Below are positions 10,927-28,702 of a stretch of DNA of 64,000 nucleotides, piece by piece (within the stretch, counting starts at the first letter, position 1; each line of letters begins with the position of its first letter). The notes beneath the pieces are model-generated. The model ran no database searches and had not been told where the DNA came from. It was given only the letters and a program-made list of their open reading frames with translations. The translations under genes and the position numbers were made by a program. Source of the DNA: Metaphire vulgaris. Its lineage: Eukaryota; Annelida; Clitellata; Crassiclitellata; Megascolecidae. The stretch lies in the NCBI GenBank assembly GCA_018105865.1, contig CM030834.1, forward strand, positions 24,557,900-24,621,899. Reading direction: 5' to 3'.

Positions 10927-11933
10927 TATTATTTTATTATTATTATTATTATTATTATTATCATCATCATCATCATCATCATATCGGTTATTTTTTTCTT
11001 ATTACTTAAGACATCGTCATCGATCGCTTCATGACCGAGACGCTTTTAGAAGTGAAGCGCTATACAAACAGCTAATGTCATTAACAAAAGGCAATCAACC
11101 AGACTATCACCGTTCTCAGGGCGGAGCTGGGCACCAGTCAGTCGACGGCCCCGGCCGGTCGGCTCTGCCCGCCTCGGGCGCCGACGGCCTACGACCGATG
11201 GCCCCGGCTGAGGCCCGTCAGGCCAGGAGGCGCCGCCGAGTAGTTCTAAGAACTGATGGCTATTATTGGTACTTTGCTTCAACGGATTTCTGGCTGGTAC
11301 TGCCGCCCTCTTTTAGCATTTCTGCCTCGTATCGGTGAAACTGCTGGATGGGTCTCTCGGCTTTCTTGGAAATTACCTTTAAACGAGGCGTTCAATTTCC
11401 CAGTAAAACACCGTCCTTAGTTTATGCCTCACCGACCAACGCACGCATATGTATAAGCGTATGCGTCAGTCAGGGTGTATGTGTGTGTGTGTGTGTTGAG
11501 GACCCTACGAGGCCGTGCCTTCTCCCCTTCCCCCGGCGGCCCTTTTCTAGTCGGCCTATTTGGCGCCCATTGCCAGTATGGGTAGACGCAATGGTAATGA
11601 TTATTGTGGTGCGTGGCTGTTACGATGACGTTCTCATCCGTCGCAAAGCAGAGAGTCAGAGAGGCTGTGTTTTCCAGCAGACACTCTGCTCATGAGTCTC
11701 TCTCTGTTCACTCCGGATTAAGAGTTCGATCGTTGAGAGGACCTCGAAGGTTGTCTGTGTCCAGTTGATGATGGGATTTTCATCGAAGGGATCGAGCAGT
11801 CGTAATCCGATGTCAGTTTCTCCTCCTCCTCCTCCTCCTCCTCCTCCTCCTTCGTCATCTTCTGTCAAATGCGTCGGAAGAAGATCGCTGCGGCGAGATC
11901 AAAGCGGTAACATCAAAGAGCGCACCTCTTAGG
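10281..11933. promoter_or_regulatory. Head-to-head region between the PDE and SOCS genes
   Basis: The PDE start codon (minus) and the first SOCS-like open frame (plus) diverge from this 1.65 kb. It should hold the PDE promoter and perhaps the SOCS promoter; no TATA box or defined element could be assigned. It contains a (GA)n run near 10,508-10,531, an (ATT/ATC)n run at 10,885-10,982 and a (TCC)n run at 11,820-11,850. A short minus-strand open frame at 11,690-11,820 (LLDPFDENPIINWTQTTFEV) looks protein-like but has no recognised partner. Confidence 0.35.
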
Positions 11934-12842
11934 ATGCCATTTGCCCCTCGTCACCTGTATTCCGATGATGACGAGCGATCGTGGTCTAGTGGGAGGCGGC
12001 AGTGGTCGTTGGGATCTTTCGTTTCTCGATTCCGAACCCCCTCCTCCTCCTCCTCCTCCCACATCGCAGCCGACCATCTGGAGCGTCGGCCAAAAGTCAC
12101 GTGACGGGTTCTGGACCTCTGCGCCCAACTCACAATCTGACGTCATTTCCTCAGAGGGACGACGTCACGTGATCATTCCACACCAAACCACCGGAAACGC
12201 AGGTGGACTTGGGACGGCGGAAAGTGCTTCCGGCGGAAGGACAACGAACTCCGGAAGTGGAGACGATGCAGCTCTTCCTTCGCGACATTTCTATCAAAAT
12301 GTCGGAATATCGGGCGATGACGTCACCGGCATTTCAACGGAAGTCGTCGATCGAATAACGAAGGTGACGACAGGAGACAACGTCCGTTCCTCTTACCTGT
12401 TGTGAACGCCCCTCGTGCCATTGGCCCCGCCCCACCGCTGTCGTCTGTGCCGTGGTTGACGGTCACTCCTTCCGGAAGTGACGACGCTGACTCGGGATCG
12501 AGATCGCAGTCAATCGGTTCTCAGGATTCTTTGGATCTGGACTGTCTCGGATTGCGCATCAGGGATGATTGGGGGATCGGAGTGACGGGGAATGACTCCG
12601 CCGCCGCCGCTCTCCCGAGGAGAAACTCTTCCGCCCCTCTACTCAACGACCTCGGCGGCGGCGGCGGTGGCGGCGGCGGCGTCGTCTGTCGACCTTCTCC
12701 TTCTCCACTCGGGAGGAGGACTCGTCCATCTGTCGACGGCCATCGAAGGCCGGGCGACGACGACCTGTCCCCGTCCGTCCGTCGATCGGCCGCCGCCGTC
12801 GAGTGACGCTGACTGTTCAGGTGCTTACGTCAAGATCTCCAG
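11934..12842 (+). CDS. Candidate 5' coding region of the SOCS gene, structure unresolved
   Basis: A GC- and CpG-rich stretch with long plus-strand open frames. The ATG at 11,934 opens MPFAPRHLYSDDDERSWSSG, which stops at about 12,104. Another frame stays open to 12,405, and 12,402-12,806 holds SRSQSIGSQDSLDLDCLGLR. At 12,841 the sequence AAGATCTCCAG is followed by GTGATG, a possible donor whose phase fits the 3' SOCS exon at 16,168 (giving KISR then FLPSGDLERL). The pieces are in different frames, so introns or one-base errors must intervene. No domain is recognised; long Ser, Pro and Gly runs suggest a disordered N-terminal extension. Confidence 0.35.
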
Positions 12843-13304
12843 GTGATGAAGTCAAACGATGCATTTCGAATTTCATATTATTTAGTTTTTCACGAATCAT
12901 GAGGCGCCTTTTATATTTGTGTTGTAAAGCGTCACTTTGACGGAATTCTCTACAGGATCGTCAAATGTCATTTGACAATTACAGTTATTAGGGTTTTGTC
13001 TTTGAGACATTTTTATTTCCGCTTGCCTTTCCCTGCTTTTAATTAAAGGCGATCTACTTCGAATCTCCTCTAAATTCTCTTTCCTTTGAATTCTGTCGCA
13101 GTCTGTTTTGATTGTCTGAGCAGTTTACAAAGTAGACAAATGGTCCGATTGAATAGCTCAGGTAATATAAGGAGACAGTCACTGACAATTTCAGTTTTTG
13201 TCCCCCAAAATTTTGTCGGCGTTTTCTGTTTTACAAAGAAATTAATCAGACAATGTGCTATCATCATCGTCGTCGTCATCATCGTCGTCATCATCATGCC
13301 TTGC

Positions 13305-13560
13305 CTATTTGATTAGTGCATAGGTTTTGTGAGGCTGTGCATCTGTTTTCATCATCCAGTCCAATAGCATCCTCCTTGGTCTTCCTTTTGTCTTTTCCTC
13401 TGGCATATATACTTGCCTCCATTGCTATTCTCAGCTGCAATGAGTCTCCTCTCAGCACACCACGCCCCATCCAGTTCCTCTGTCTGCATTGGTGTATTGC
13501 ATTAAGTGTTGTCAGTGAATTGATCGAAAGATCGATGGCAAAATGAGATGACGGGTTCAT
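13305..13560 (-). mobile_element. LINE reverse transcriptase C-terminal fragment
   Basis: Minus-strand translation includes RQRNWMGRGVLRGDSLQLRI and, after a frame change, a KRKGRPRRMLLDWM-like stretch, the standard 3' end of animal non-LTR retrotransposon ORF2. Frameshifted and partial, so a dead copy. Lies in the presumed SOCS intron. Confidence 0.75.
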
Positions 13561-13929
13561 TGGAAATGTTTCTGGAGCTGTGGTCTGGGATGCTGACTTT
13601 GAACGCTCTAAGCATTGATGTCTAATCTGTGATTTTCATAGTTTTGTTCATAACGTTGTCTAAGGTCACGTACGATTTTGGAAAAAACCAGGGTTATTAT
13701 TTAAGGTTATTTTTTGTGAAGGTTATTAACTTTTTCAAACGTAAATTGAATTTCTAAATTGCTTTTACTTTTCAACATTAACTGCCCCGTTTTTTGTTGA
13801 TTATTGACTACAGTAATTTTGATATTCTATGATGATTATGACGTCACATTTCTGCTTAATAACTCGGGAGTTGAGTAAATTAGCTTATCCAGCGTTACTC
13901 TAGCAAATAGTCATTACAAGACGATTGAG

Positions 13930-14165
13930 CAGAAGGTCACACAAGGTCGCAGGAGCCCTGGGGTTGACTCAGCCTTCGCTTAATTGCATTGGCAAGAATT
14001 AATATCAATGGCAACATTGCGAAGGTAACCATGGGTTCGGCGGAAAAGGCTGACCATCGTCCGCCAATCGAATGGCTTAGCCACCTATGGACTGATAGCC
14101 ACAAAAACGGAGATCAGCACCGAACCCTACGGGCGTTGAGCCTACAAGTGAACCTAAAGAACTGC
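13930..14165. repeat. SINE-like repeat, copy 1
   Basis: Carries GTTGACTCAGCCTT near its start and CCCTACGGGCGT followed by GAGCCTAC near its end. The same two blocks occur at 15,150-15,290, and the second also at 46,050-46,110. Confidence 0.6.
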
Positions 14166-14207
14166 ACAGACTATTAATTTCAAATCCACGTGTAAAGAAT
14201 ATCCGAA

Positions 14208-14275
14208 ATGCGACGACCTGACTCGAACCGGGGTAGACAGAAGGAAGCTCGTTGCCCTGCGAGCGCTCTGCGTGC
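14208..14275 (-). repeat. tRNA-like SINE head fragment with B box
   Basis: The minus strand reads CCCCGGTTCGAGTCAGG, a good RNA polymerase III B box, preceded by AGAGCGCTCGCAGGGCAACG, which resembles the D-arm part of a tRNA. No full cloverleaf can be folded, so this is a tRNA-derived repeat fragment rather than a tRNA gene. Confidence 0.45.
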
Positions 14276-14283
14276 GTGTTGTC

Positions 14284-14355
<72 letters not shown>
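14284..14355. repeat. (CT)n microsatellite
   Basis: Pure CT run; Leu/Ser and Glu/Arg ORFs across it are artefacts. Confidence 0.97.
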
Positions 14356-14360
<5 letters not shown>

Positions 14361-14690
14361 TTCGCTCTCTTTCTGCTCTTGAGGAGCGAGTGAATGGTGC
14401 ATTGGGTGCACGTGACTGTGTGTGCGTGTGTGTGTGGGTGGAGGTCTATTGTAAAGCTTTTGCATTTGCATTTTTGCCGATTATCGTTTGGGAAAGGGCA
14501 TTGAGTAGAAATCCACCATTCAATGCCGTTCTATTAAATCTTATGACCTTTGAATGACCCCGACCCCTAATAGGTTGTCGTTCTGCCTCAGCAGTTATCA
14601 GGAATGCAGTGACGGTGGGAGGGGGCTAGGGGAATAAGTGCGGAATTAAGTGGGGTAGAGAATCCCAAAGATGGTCTTCTACTCTGCCAG

Positions 14691-14915
14691 ATGGAAGGAA
14701 GATGGAGCTCACTCACTCGGAAGACCCAGAAGACGCAAATGCAATCTCAAAGCCTGCTCTCAGTTCCTTTGGAGCAACTCGAGTTGCTTGTACAAGACAG
14801 GACAGACATCTGGTGCTCTCTCGCTGGAACGGAAGGCAGTTCAAACGTTGAGGTCCGTCTCATCGACAACCTACTCGAGGAAAAACGTCGGCACCGTGTA
14901 AAGACAGACAGCTGA
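14691..14915 (+). CDS. Possible exon, unrecognised
   Basis: A plus-strand open frame whose second half looks like ordinary protein: SVPLEQLELLVQDRTDIWCS, then NVEVRLIDNLLEEKRRHR, followed by CGTGTAAAG, a possible donor. It lies inside the presumed SOCS intron. No family is recognised and no partner exon was found. A minus-strand open frame (to 15,149) overlaps its end, so coding status is uncertain. Confidence 0.2.
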   Translation: MEGRWSSLTRKTQKTQMQSQSLLSVPLEQLELLVQDRTDIWCSLAGTEGSSNVEVRLIDNLLEEKRRHRVKTDS

Positions 14916-15124
14916 CCGCAACTCCATGTAAAACGCATTGACCTTTAGAATAGCCTGAATGGAGTCTTTGGTGAGACAAGGTAATAGGAAGGCGTCTTCA
15001 CAGATAACCGTAATAGCGTCCACTGTTTTTATATCAACTGTTTTCTTATGAAGAGAGAAACTCCTTCGCTTACTACTTAGGATACAGACCTTTGACGCAC
15101 TTGCCCACTTGTCACTTGCCTCTT

Positions 15125-15295
15125 GTCGTTTTAGCCCACTGGTGTCCAATCCGTGCAGGAGCCCCTAAGGTCGACTCAGCCTTAATCGCTGGGCGGCAGT
15201 CAATGGCAACATTGTCGTCCGCCGATTTACCTATGTTAAAATGATCACCGGACCCTACGGGCGTGAGCCTACGGGTGAAAACCTTTACTTTACTT
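15125..15295. repeat. SINE-like repeat, copy 2
   Basis: Contains GGTCGACTCAGCCTTAATCG and later GACCCTACGGGCGTGAGCC, followed by an A/T-rich end with CTTTACTTTACTT. Matches copy 1 in order and orientation. Confidence 0.65.
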
Positions 15296-15799
15296 GAAGG
15301 CAGTCTTTTAGAGTCGAAAGTTCTTAAAGCTTCATCTTTAAAAGACATATTAAGTTGCTATTGACAACTCCTGATCAACGCCATTGACACTATTGTAATT
15401 CGCAGTGTCTGGGTCTTATTGTGCCTGCTCTGCCCACTAGGCCCCTACTATTTGCGTACAATTTGTAATTTATTTTACGAGTTACTAGAGAGAGTCATTA
15501 GCATTCATTTGCAGGCAAAGATGCGTTTGATATTCTGTCAGATTAATCGCTGCCGAATGCGAAACGCGGCAACTGATTTGTTTTCTTACTTACTTATTAA
15601 GTTATATCATGACAATTGAATTGTGTATTGGGCGCCATTGTCGTCTAAGTTGCTGGTGAAGTTTCAGTGCGAGGACTGAGACTGGCCATGCAGACGAGGA
15701 GGAGGACCCCGTCCGCTCTGTGGTCGTTGCATTTCACTCTCGTCTTCTGCTTTTGTCTTCGATGAGTTCTGTTGATTTGAAAGTGCAGTTGGATGGCAT

Positions 15800-15865
15800 C
15801 TAATGTAATGTAACGCAGCATTTGTATAGCACCTCTTATATTTATAGTCAGAGGCGCTCCTGGCA
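15800..15865. repeat. Repeat fragment
   Basis: Holds TAACGCAGCATTTGTATAGC and AGTCAGAGGCGCT, a pattern seen in dispersed aquatic-invertebrate repeats. No coding signal nearby. Confidence 0.3.
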
Positions 15866-15979
15866 TTGGATGTGTACAATAATTGTCTTTTCCTCAAATG
15901 TTGCCTCAATTTTGTTTGTAACGAAACGCTGGTGTATGATACTGGTAAACGGCTCGTTTAAGAAAACGCAGCAACAACA

Positions 15980-16011
15980 ACAACAATAATAATAATAACA
16001 ATAATAATAAC

Positions 16012-16088
<77 letters not shown>
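15980..16088. repeat. (AAT)n microsatellite
   Basis: AAT/AAC run ending about 80 bp before the splice acceptor of the SOCS 3' exon. Confidence 0.97.
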
Positions 16089-16167
16089 TGGTACAGCTAT
16101 TTGCATTTTATTGTCAGTGACCATAATAATTATAATTGAAACGGTTTAGTCATTTTCTTTTGCACAG

Positions 16168-16674
16168 GTTTCTTCCATCCGGGGACCTGGAGAGACTGTC
16201 AACGGTGTTCCGTCGATTGGGCATTTGTAGTTTCTACCTCGGAAGATTGTCGTTTGACGAGGCGAAGTTCCTGTTGAGAGGCTATCCAGTGGGAACTTTC
16301 CTCCTGCGGGACTCTTCCGATGTGCACTTCCTCTTCTCTCTCAGCGTCCAGACGATCCGCGGCACGACCTCCATACGCGTCCTCTACGAGGCAGGTAAGT
16401 TCCGGTTGGACTGTGAACCGGAACAGATGCACCTGATGCCGACATTCGACTGCGTCGTGCACCTCATAAGTCACTACGTCCATCTGGCGATGAGCTTCAG
16501 TCGTCAGACAGGAGGAGGAGGAGGAGGAGGAGGAGGAGGACGCAACAGTCTCGTCTTCCTCGAGGCCACCGGTCGCAGAGATACCCCGGTTATCCTTCGA
16601 CGGCCGTGGTCCAATCGACCGTCGGCTCTCAGGCATCTCTGTCGCCTCCGCATCAACGCTCTCCTCGCCACCAC

Positions 16675-16721
<47 letters not shown>

Positions 16722-16789
16722 CCGTCGATCGGCTACACTTGATTCCTAGTCTTAAGGGATTTCTTAATGACTATCCTTACGACATTTGA
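16168..16789 (+). CDS. Suppressor of cytokine signalling, SH2 + SOCS box (SOCS2/CISH type), 3' exon
   Basis: SOCS proteins bind phosphotyrosines through the SH2 domain and recruit an elongin B/C-cullin 5 ubiquitin ligase through the SOCS box, damping cytokine and growth-hormone/insulin-type receptors. The exon starts after TGCACAG, phase 2, and ends at TGA 16,787-16,789. The SH2 domain includes YLGRLSFDEAKFLLRGYPVG, TFLLRDSSDVHFLFSLSVQT with the phosphate-binding Arg in FLLRDS, and GKFRLDCE. The SOCS box has a BC box SALRHLCRLRI and a Cul5-type end RLHLIPSLKGFLNDYPYDI. Oddities: the usual WYWG at the SH2 start reads FYLG; a poly-Gly run (from GGA repeats) follows the SH2; a poly-Ser run (from AGC repeats, 16,678-16,720) sits inside the SOCS box. 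SOCS2/CISH is the best fit. Confidence 0.93.
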
Positions 16790-16940
16790 CCGCCGCCTCT
16801 GCGATGAATGGATGCGCTTTGGCCAGTGACGCCTTGGACATTTGGCGCCTTTTGATGTCGCGAATCGAACGCTGGGAATATTATGCGTTCCACAGATGAC
16901 GCCCTCTTGTTAGTCCATCCGTCGCTCCTTAGGACCTCAG

Positions 16941-17176
16941 CAGTGGCGTAGCCAGGATTTACGGAAAGGGGGATTTGGTTTCGATCGTAACTACGAAAAA
17001 TCTTGACAAGCAAATAAGGTCACCCTCATCTGTCCTCTTGTATTTTTCCTGTGTAGATGCTGACGAGCAAAAACAGGTCGTCACCTCCTTACGCCTTTAC
17101 ATTCTATAGCGCTTAGAGATTTTCGTCGGCAGCCAAGGGGGTTTTAACCCTCAAATCCCCCTTGGCTACGCCACTG
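16941..17176. mobile_element. hAT-like MITE with GTGGCGTAGCC ends
   Basis: Left end CAGTGGCGTAGCCAGG, right end CCTTGGCTACGCCACTG (inexact mirror), flanking 8-mers GACCTCAG and GATCTCAG (7 of 8). Complement-strand motif at 17,004-17,021 and again at 17,061. Lies just 3' of the SOCS gene. Confidence 0.92.
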
Positions 17177-17177
17177 G

Positions 17178-19250
17178 ATCTCAGTATGTGTTTGGACATT
17201 ATGGTCATCGGTTGAGCATTGAGAGACAATTGTGTCTGTGTGTGTGTGTCTCTGTGTGTCTGTGTCCTGCTCTGTATTTGTTAATTAACAGCAGAGACAT
17301 TAGATGCACTTTAAGCAATGAGTTCTTTGATTCCATTTTGTGCTTTTTATTACATTCGGACGTAAATTTGAGATTTAGGCCGTTGACCATGTAAGCCCCA
17401 TGATTTCCGTCAAAGCAACGGACACTGAACCTATGTTTTCAATTATTCCACATATAGACTTCTCAGAAGCGTTTGAAGATGAAATTAGCAGTTTTGATTT
17501 GCGTTGTCGGCGGCCTTAAACGAGCATTAGAAAGTGACGCAATCTATTCGCCATCTGTAGACGGCCATGAAATACAGCAGTTGAACCCAGGTGGGTTGAA
17601 CTGTGCAGGTGGCTATGGCATATGGCCTCCATCCATTGGTAAACGCCATTTACATAAGACTTGATGCGAAGTGTCAGTTTTAAAATACGGGATTCTGTAC
17701 GGACGACGTCACTGCAAATGATGAGTAATGATGAGTGACCGGTCATGTTTGGCGTCCGAGTGACTTGGATGACTGGATCGTATCTACGGAGCCTTTGAGG
17801 TTTTCTAATGTTTAGTCGCCTCATCCGTTGTTTCTAGTGTTGTTGTGATTTTGCCTTAGAGTTATTCTTCTTCGTCGTCGTCTTCTTCTTCTTCTTCTTC
17901 TTCTTCTTCTTCTTCTTCTTCTTTCTTCTTCTTCTTCTTCTCCTTCTTCTTCATCATCATTGTTATCGTTGTTAGAGTTGTCTCTGTTGAGAGCAATGGC
18001 GACAGAATGACAGAATATAGAGCAACCCCTAATGGGATCATCGTCTTGACCGTTTTATTTCGCCTGCCACTGTCCAGGTGTTTTTTATGAAAAATCCCAA
18101 CTTTTTCCCCCACCCGCCAGCCTGCGACTGTAAAGGGTGCACGTGATCGGAGAAGGAGAAGGGGAGGGATATTGCTAGCATATTGATAAATCGAGTATCG
18201 TGATAAATATAACACCCCTCACCCTCCACCTCGCCGCAGTTTCAATTTTGCATTTTGTTTTCGAGATGACCTTGATGAAGTACTTGGTATTTAGACGCGT
18301 TTTCTGCATACTATTTACACAGTGCTTGTTGGCGCTTGAGTCTCATCTGTGGCCGAAGTCTCTCATAACACGGCAGACATGTTGCGTCTTTAAGTGTGTT
18401 TTACTCGGAAAAGTAATTCTTTCGAGCGATTTCGGTCGTAGTATGGAAGTCAGAGGTCATTTTTGAACTACAAACGGCGTTCAATAAACCAAAGAACTTC
18501 TGTATAACCACGGCGCCAATGAGGTGCGTTGAAGATGTATGGACAGCCGTAGGAATAATTTTTGTTTGTTGTTTCTTCTAAAATACGTTATCGCTCTTTT
18601 CTTAGTATCGAGTTCATTCTCTGTACAACAGAAACTATCTTAAGTATGCTTCTCAGAAAGTCACGTGATCTCTCTTATTGGGGGGGGGCGAATCTTTTAG
18701 CGTCTCAGCGTTTGATTTATTTTTAGAGAAGTCTTAACTGATTACGACGAGGTCAAAAACTACAGGCGTCATTATTATAGGCTCAGAACAGGTTAAAGTA
18801 CTCGATCTTTAACAGAGAGTGCTGCTGTGGTGACCGACAGGCAGTCGAAACTGCGATTGTTGAGGAAGATGTGGAGGTGTAAGTCGAAATGATTGCTTGG
18901 GAAAGAGTTTTTCCTCGCTTAGGAAACTTGTATGAATTCCATGTGGCCACCCTCAGCCACCCTGTGCGTATTGCAGGTACAGTGGAGTCTCTCTGCATGA
19001 AAACCAGTCATTCCCTGGACGAATAAATCGGTCATTAATGTCACGCAACACGTTTAGGCGTTCATATAATGTTCGCTAGGTGTCGCTATCACGCATTTTC
19101 TCAACGTAACCCGTCGTCGTCTATTCCAGAACTTAAAAGAATAATTATACAAAAGTAAAGTAGATTGGCCAACGGCGACAAAACCTATTGAGATAAACAG
19201 CAGTTTAATGTTGACGGCTTTGAAATGATGAAAATGCACCATTTGTGCAG
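17178..19250. other. Intergenic sequence, no gene recognised
   Basis: Between the SOCS gene and a LINE fragment. Contains a (TTC)n run at 17,868-17,956 and a poly-G tract near 18,681. Short open frames show no family similarity. Confidence 0.5.
17868..17956. repeat. (TTC)n microsatellite
   Basis: TTC/TCC units; poly-Glu and poly-Lys ORFs here are artefacts. Confidence 0.95.
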
Positions 19251-19254
19251 AAGA

Positions 19255-19400
19255 CAGACTGAGTGCGAGGACTCGAGTAGGCCTACGTAGTGAACCAGCG
19301 CAGCGCTGAATCAGATCCACCGAACCAGTGCTGGAGACGGCGCAAGAGGATGGAATGATCCACAGTATCAAAAGCTGCTCTGATAGAATTAAAAAAGAGT
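19255..19400 (-). mobile_element. LINE reverse transcriptase core fragment
   Basis: Minus-strand translation gives RAAFDTVDHSILLRRLQHWF, then an interrupted SSPRTQSV. AFDTVDHSILL is the fingers/palm block of CR1/L2/jockey-type reverse transcriptases. An in-frame stop and frame change show that it is dead. Confidence 0.85.
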
Positions 19401-19589
19401 ATCGATGCTCTGAGTCATTGCCATTTTCTATTATTGCGTTTAGTTTACGGTCGTTTCCCGTCTCTGTCCTCAGATAAAGCAAAGTTCAGGAGGCAGTTTG
19501 TCAACTTGTTCGCAAACTTGTCTCTTCGGCCAAATCGACGTTTCTGACCAAAACATTTCCTTGAGAATTCCTCAAATCCGCGTTCACTC

Positions 19590-19800
19590 TGGCTGTCGTT
19601 GCATAAAATTTTACATAAGAACAAAGACACTGTTCTCCCAAACAACACCCCTGTGTCTTCTTTACCAGATACATTTCTTATGCACTTTTCTGATAAAATT
19701 GCTAAAACTCGGGGAAATTTTTCTAATGTTGCTTCAACTGGTTGTTCTCTTCCTCGCTCATCCCCACTCGAACAGGTTGACACTGCTTCCTGAAATTTGC
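19590..19800 (+). mobile_element. LINE ORF2 fragment upstream of the RT, opposite orientation
   Basis: Plus-strand translation NNTPVSSLPDTFLMHFSDKI followed by AKTRGNFS resembles the segment between endonuclease and reverse transcriptase in CR1/L2 LINEs. It faces away from the RT fragment at 19,255-19,400, so the insertion is inverted or composite. Confidence 0.6.
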
Positions 19801-21237
19801 TTTATCTGAGGACAGACGAGCAAACAGGGATAATCAAAGGTAGTTAATTACAAATGGAAACTTATATAAGAGGAAAATCCATTACAAAAGCAACTATATT
19901 GTTTTTAAAAGATACTGTATATATATTTGCCACATATGGCCAAGTTCTCGCAGCAACCAATTGGCCAAAAGTGTTTTGTTTGCTGTCATTTTCTGTTTAA
20001 ATTCAAAGTTTAGATTTGAAACGAAATAATAAGAGGCCACATAATCTGGGTAGGCCCCTACATGAAACGAATTCAAGCTCTTTGTCACACTTTTTTCATG
20101 ACGATTAAAACCCTTGTCACACACGCTTCACACGCTGCTAGCGATTGTATCATATGCCAATCGTCTCAAGACAACGTCTTTAAATTTCTCTCTTGAGAAA
20201 TTCCGAAGACCTCTAATGACCTCCGATGAGCTTCATCGTCTGACGTCTAATCCAGCAATCCAGTCCTCCGTCGCCGTTGTCTTAGTGCAGATTCATTCGC
20301 CAGATGGCGAATGCGTTGACTTCCGAGAGCGATCACAGATGTCGCTCTTTCCAACCGATGTAAGAACAGACGACTACGTTGAACCAGGAAGACATCAGAC
20401 GAACTTCCGACTGCTTCATCTCGTACACTTTATTCGCTACAATTTGTGAGAAACTGAAGTAATTGAATTTCTGAAATTCAGCTGAAACTGTGAAGAAAGA
20501 CTAATGCAGACAATCGGTGCATTGTAATGACGCTTCCACAAATAGTCTACATAGGCCTCTAATTAAGAGAAACAGGGAAGAGACAATGCTTCTGCGACTT
20601 TCCTTCTGATTCTTGCTTTCTCTTATTTAAAGAATGAAACACCTTAAGAAACCGCCGTTTAACACCGATTACATGTATTGAAGCGTTTATCTAATCTAAG
20701 TCTTAGATAGGACTTTAACAATACCTGGCTTTATCTATAATTATGGTAAAATGTGATAAGTCGTTTCAATAGGCTACTTCATCATTATCACAATGTCATG
20801 CAGCGCTAAGACCAGAGAAATTAATGACTGAGAGATTCGTTATAAGGTCTCTGTGCAAAATAACTCTGTGTGCATCTTAATTATCTTAATAGACCTCAAG
20901 GTGACGATGACTCGACTTAGCACCGTCACCAAAAAAGCGTCTGTTTAATTCCAGCGAGTCGCACGAATCACGTGACTTATGTTACAGAGGCCACTGATTG
21001 AACTAGGAAAGCGATCGTCTGGTCTTTACTCAGGTGGATTCCAGAGGAACCTCGGTCAAGCCGCGTGACAAAGTGACAGCCTGTCAAGAGCCCTAAGCAC
21101 AAATTCCAGAAGATCATTTTGTTGACTACGAAATGCTACTACTAACTAAAGTGTCGTTGACGTGTTTAGTCCGTGACTGCTGTTGGCAAAGAAACGCAAT
21201 GTCAAGGTCGTTGTCTCTGCTCTAAGAACGAGAGGTT

Positions 21238-21299
<62 letters not shown>

Positions 21300-21480
21300 G
21301 TCCTTCACAGACACCACCTGTCCAAGTGTCCATGCGACCACAAGACGAACGAACGAACGGATCGATGGAGAGCCGAATAATTCTATTATTCATGCAACTG
21401 AATTAGTATTCATCGGCTTCCTCCTCCTCCTCTTCACCCACCTGATGTCACATCTTCTGACCGACGCCGCAACCGACGCG
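19801..21480. other. Intergenic sequence, no convincing gene
   Basis: The longest open frame (20,114-20,449, plus) has a protein-like middle (VAVVLVQIHSPDGECVDFRE) but no recognised family and no clear splice partner. A (CT)n run spans 21,239-21,296. Confidence 0.35.
21239..21296. repeat. (CT)n microsatellite
   Basis: Pure CT run downstream of the two-Ig gene. Confidence 0.97.
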
Positions 21481-21991
21481 AGAGGCAGCCGCCTAATGGG
21501 CGGCGCTCAGAGGCGGACGCTGCCCCTCTTCCTCTCCTTAACTCGCCCCACCCTATTCCTCCCTCTCCATGCCCCCGCTTATTTTCTCCCAGAGACCTGG
21601 CCAGACGCTGAACAGATAAATTAGCTTCAGTGTTACCTCTCTTCTCCACAGGAGCTGCAACGGCCATCATTTCCAATTTCATCATCATCATCACCACCAT
21701 CGCCAACGACGACGACGACGACGACACCAAGTGAAACAAAAGAAAAACGTAGGCACATCATTATAATGGCAAATAAAAGAATAGTAGACATCGTCGTCAT
21801 CATCATCATCATCATCATCACATCATCATCACCACCAACACCACCGCCACCATCTCTGTCGAGTTTCACTTTCAAAAGCCTTTGTCTATCGTTCGTCACA
21901 GATTCAAAAACTTAGAAGAAGACGATGATGATGATGATGAGGATGATGAGGAGGAGGAGGAGGAGGAGGAGGAGGAGGAGGACGGTCATAC

Positions 21992-28163
<6,172 letters not shown>

Positions 28164-28372
28164 CACCCTCGGAAAGACGCTGCAGCTACCATCACCACCA
28201 CCACCATCACCAGCAGCAGCAGCGCGCATTTGACTCTGAAACGAAGTCTGAAGAGAAAAACAAAAATGAAACAATCGCTTCAACTGGATCACGTGATTAT
28301 TCGCATTCTCTCGTCCTCCTCCTCTCTCTCCATCTCTCCATGACTCTCTCTCTCCATCTCTCTATATATATA

Positions 28373-28420
<48 letters not shown>

Positions 28421-28655
28421 CTCTTGTCCAATAGAAAGAAAGAAGACAGTGACAAACGTCGTAAGCGTTACATTTGCTTGCATCGATGGCTGATGACAAC
28501 AAGAAAGTGAAATCAGTGCAAACGAATTATCACGAAATCCCAAAACGGAAAGCAAACGAAATACAATTGCACGGAGAAACAATTATTCAGAAGAACACTC
28601 AAAACAACAAAGCTCAATTGTATATATATGCAATCGCCATCATGACCGGTCGTTA

Positions 28656-28702
<47 letters not shown>

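Noticed and set aside
14208..14275. tRNA gene
   Set aside because: A B box is present, but no acceptor stem or anticodon arm can be folded.
14871..15149. Minus-strand ORF with KVNAFYMELRSAVCLYT
   Set aside because: Looks somewhat protein-like but starts without context, overlaps another candidate on the plus strand and has no splice partner.
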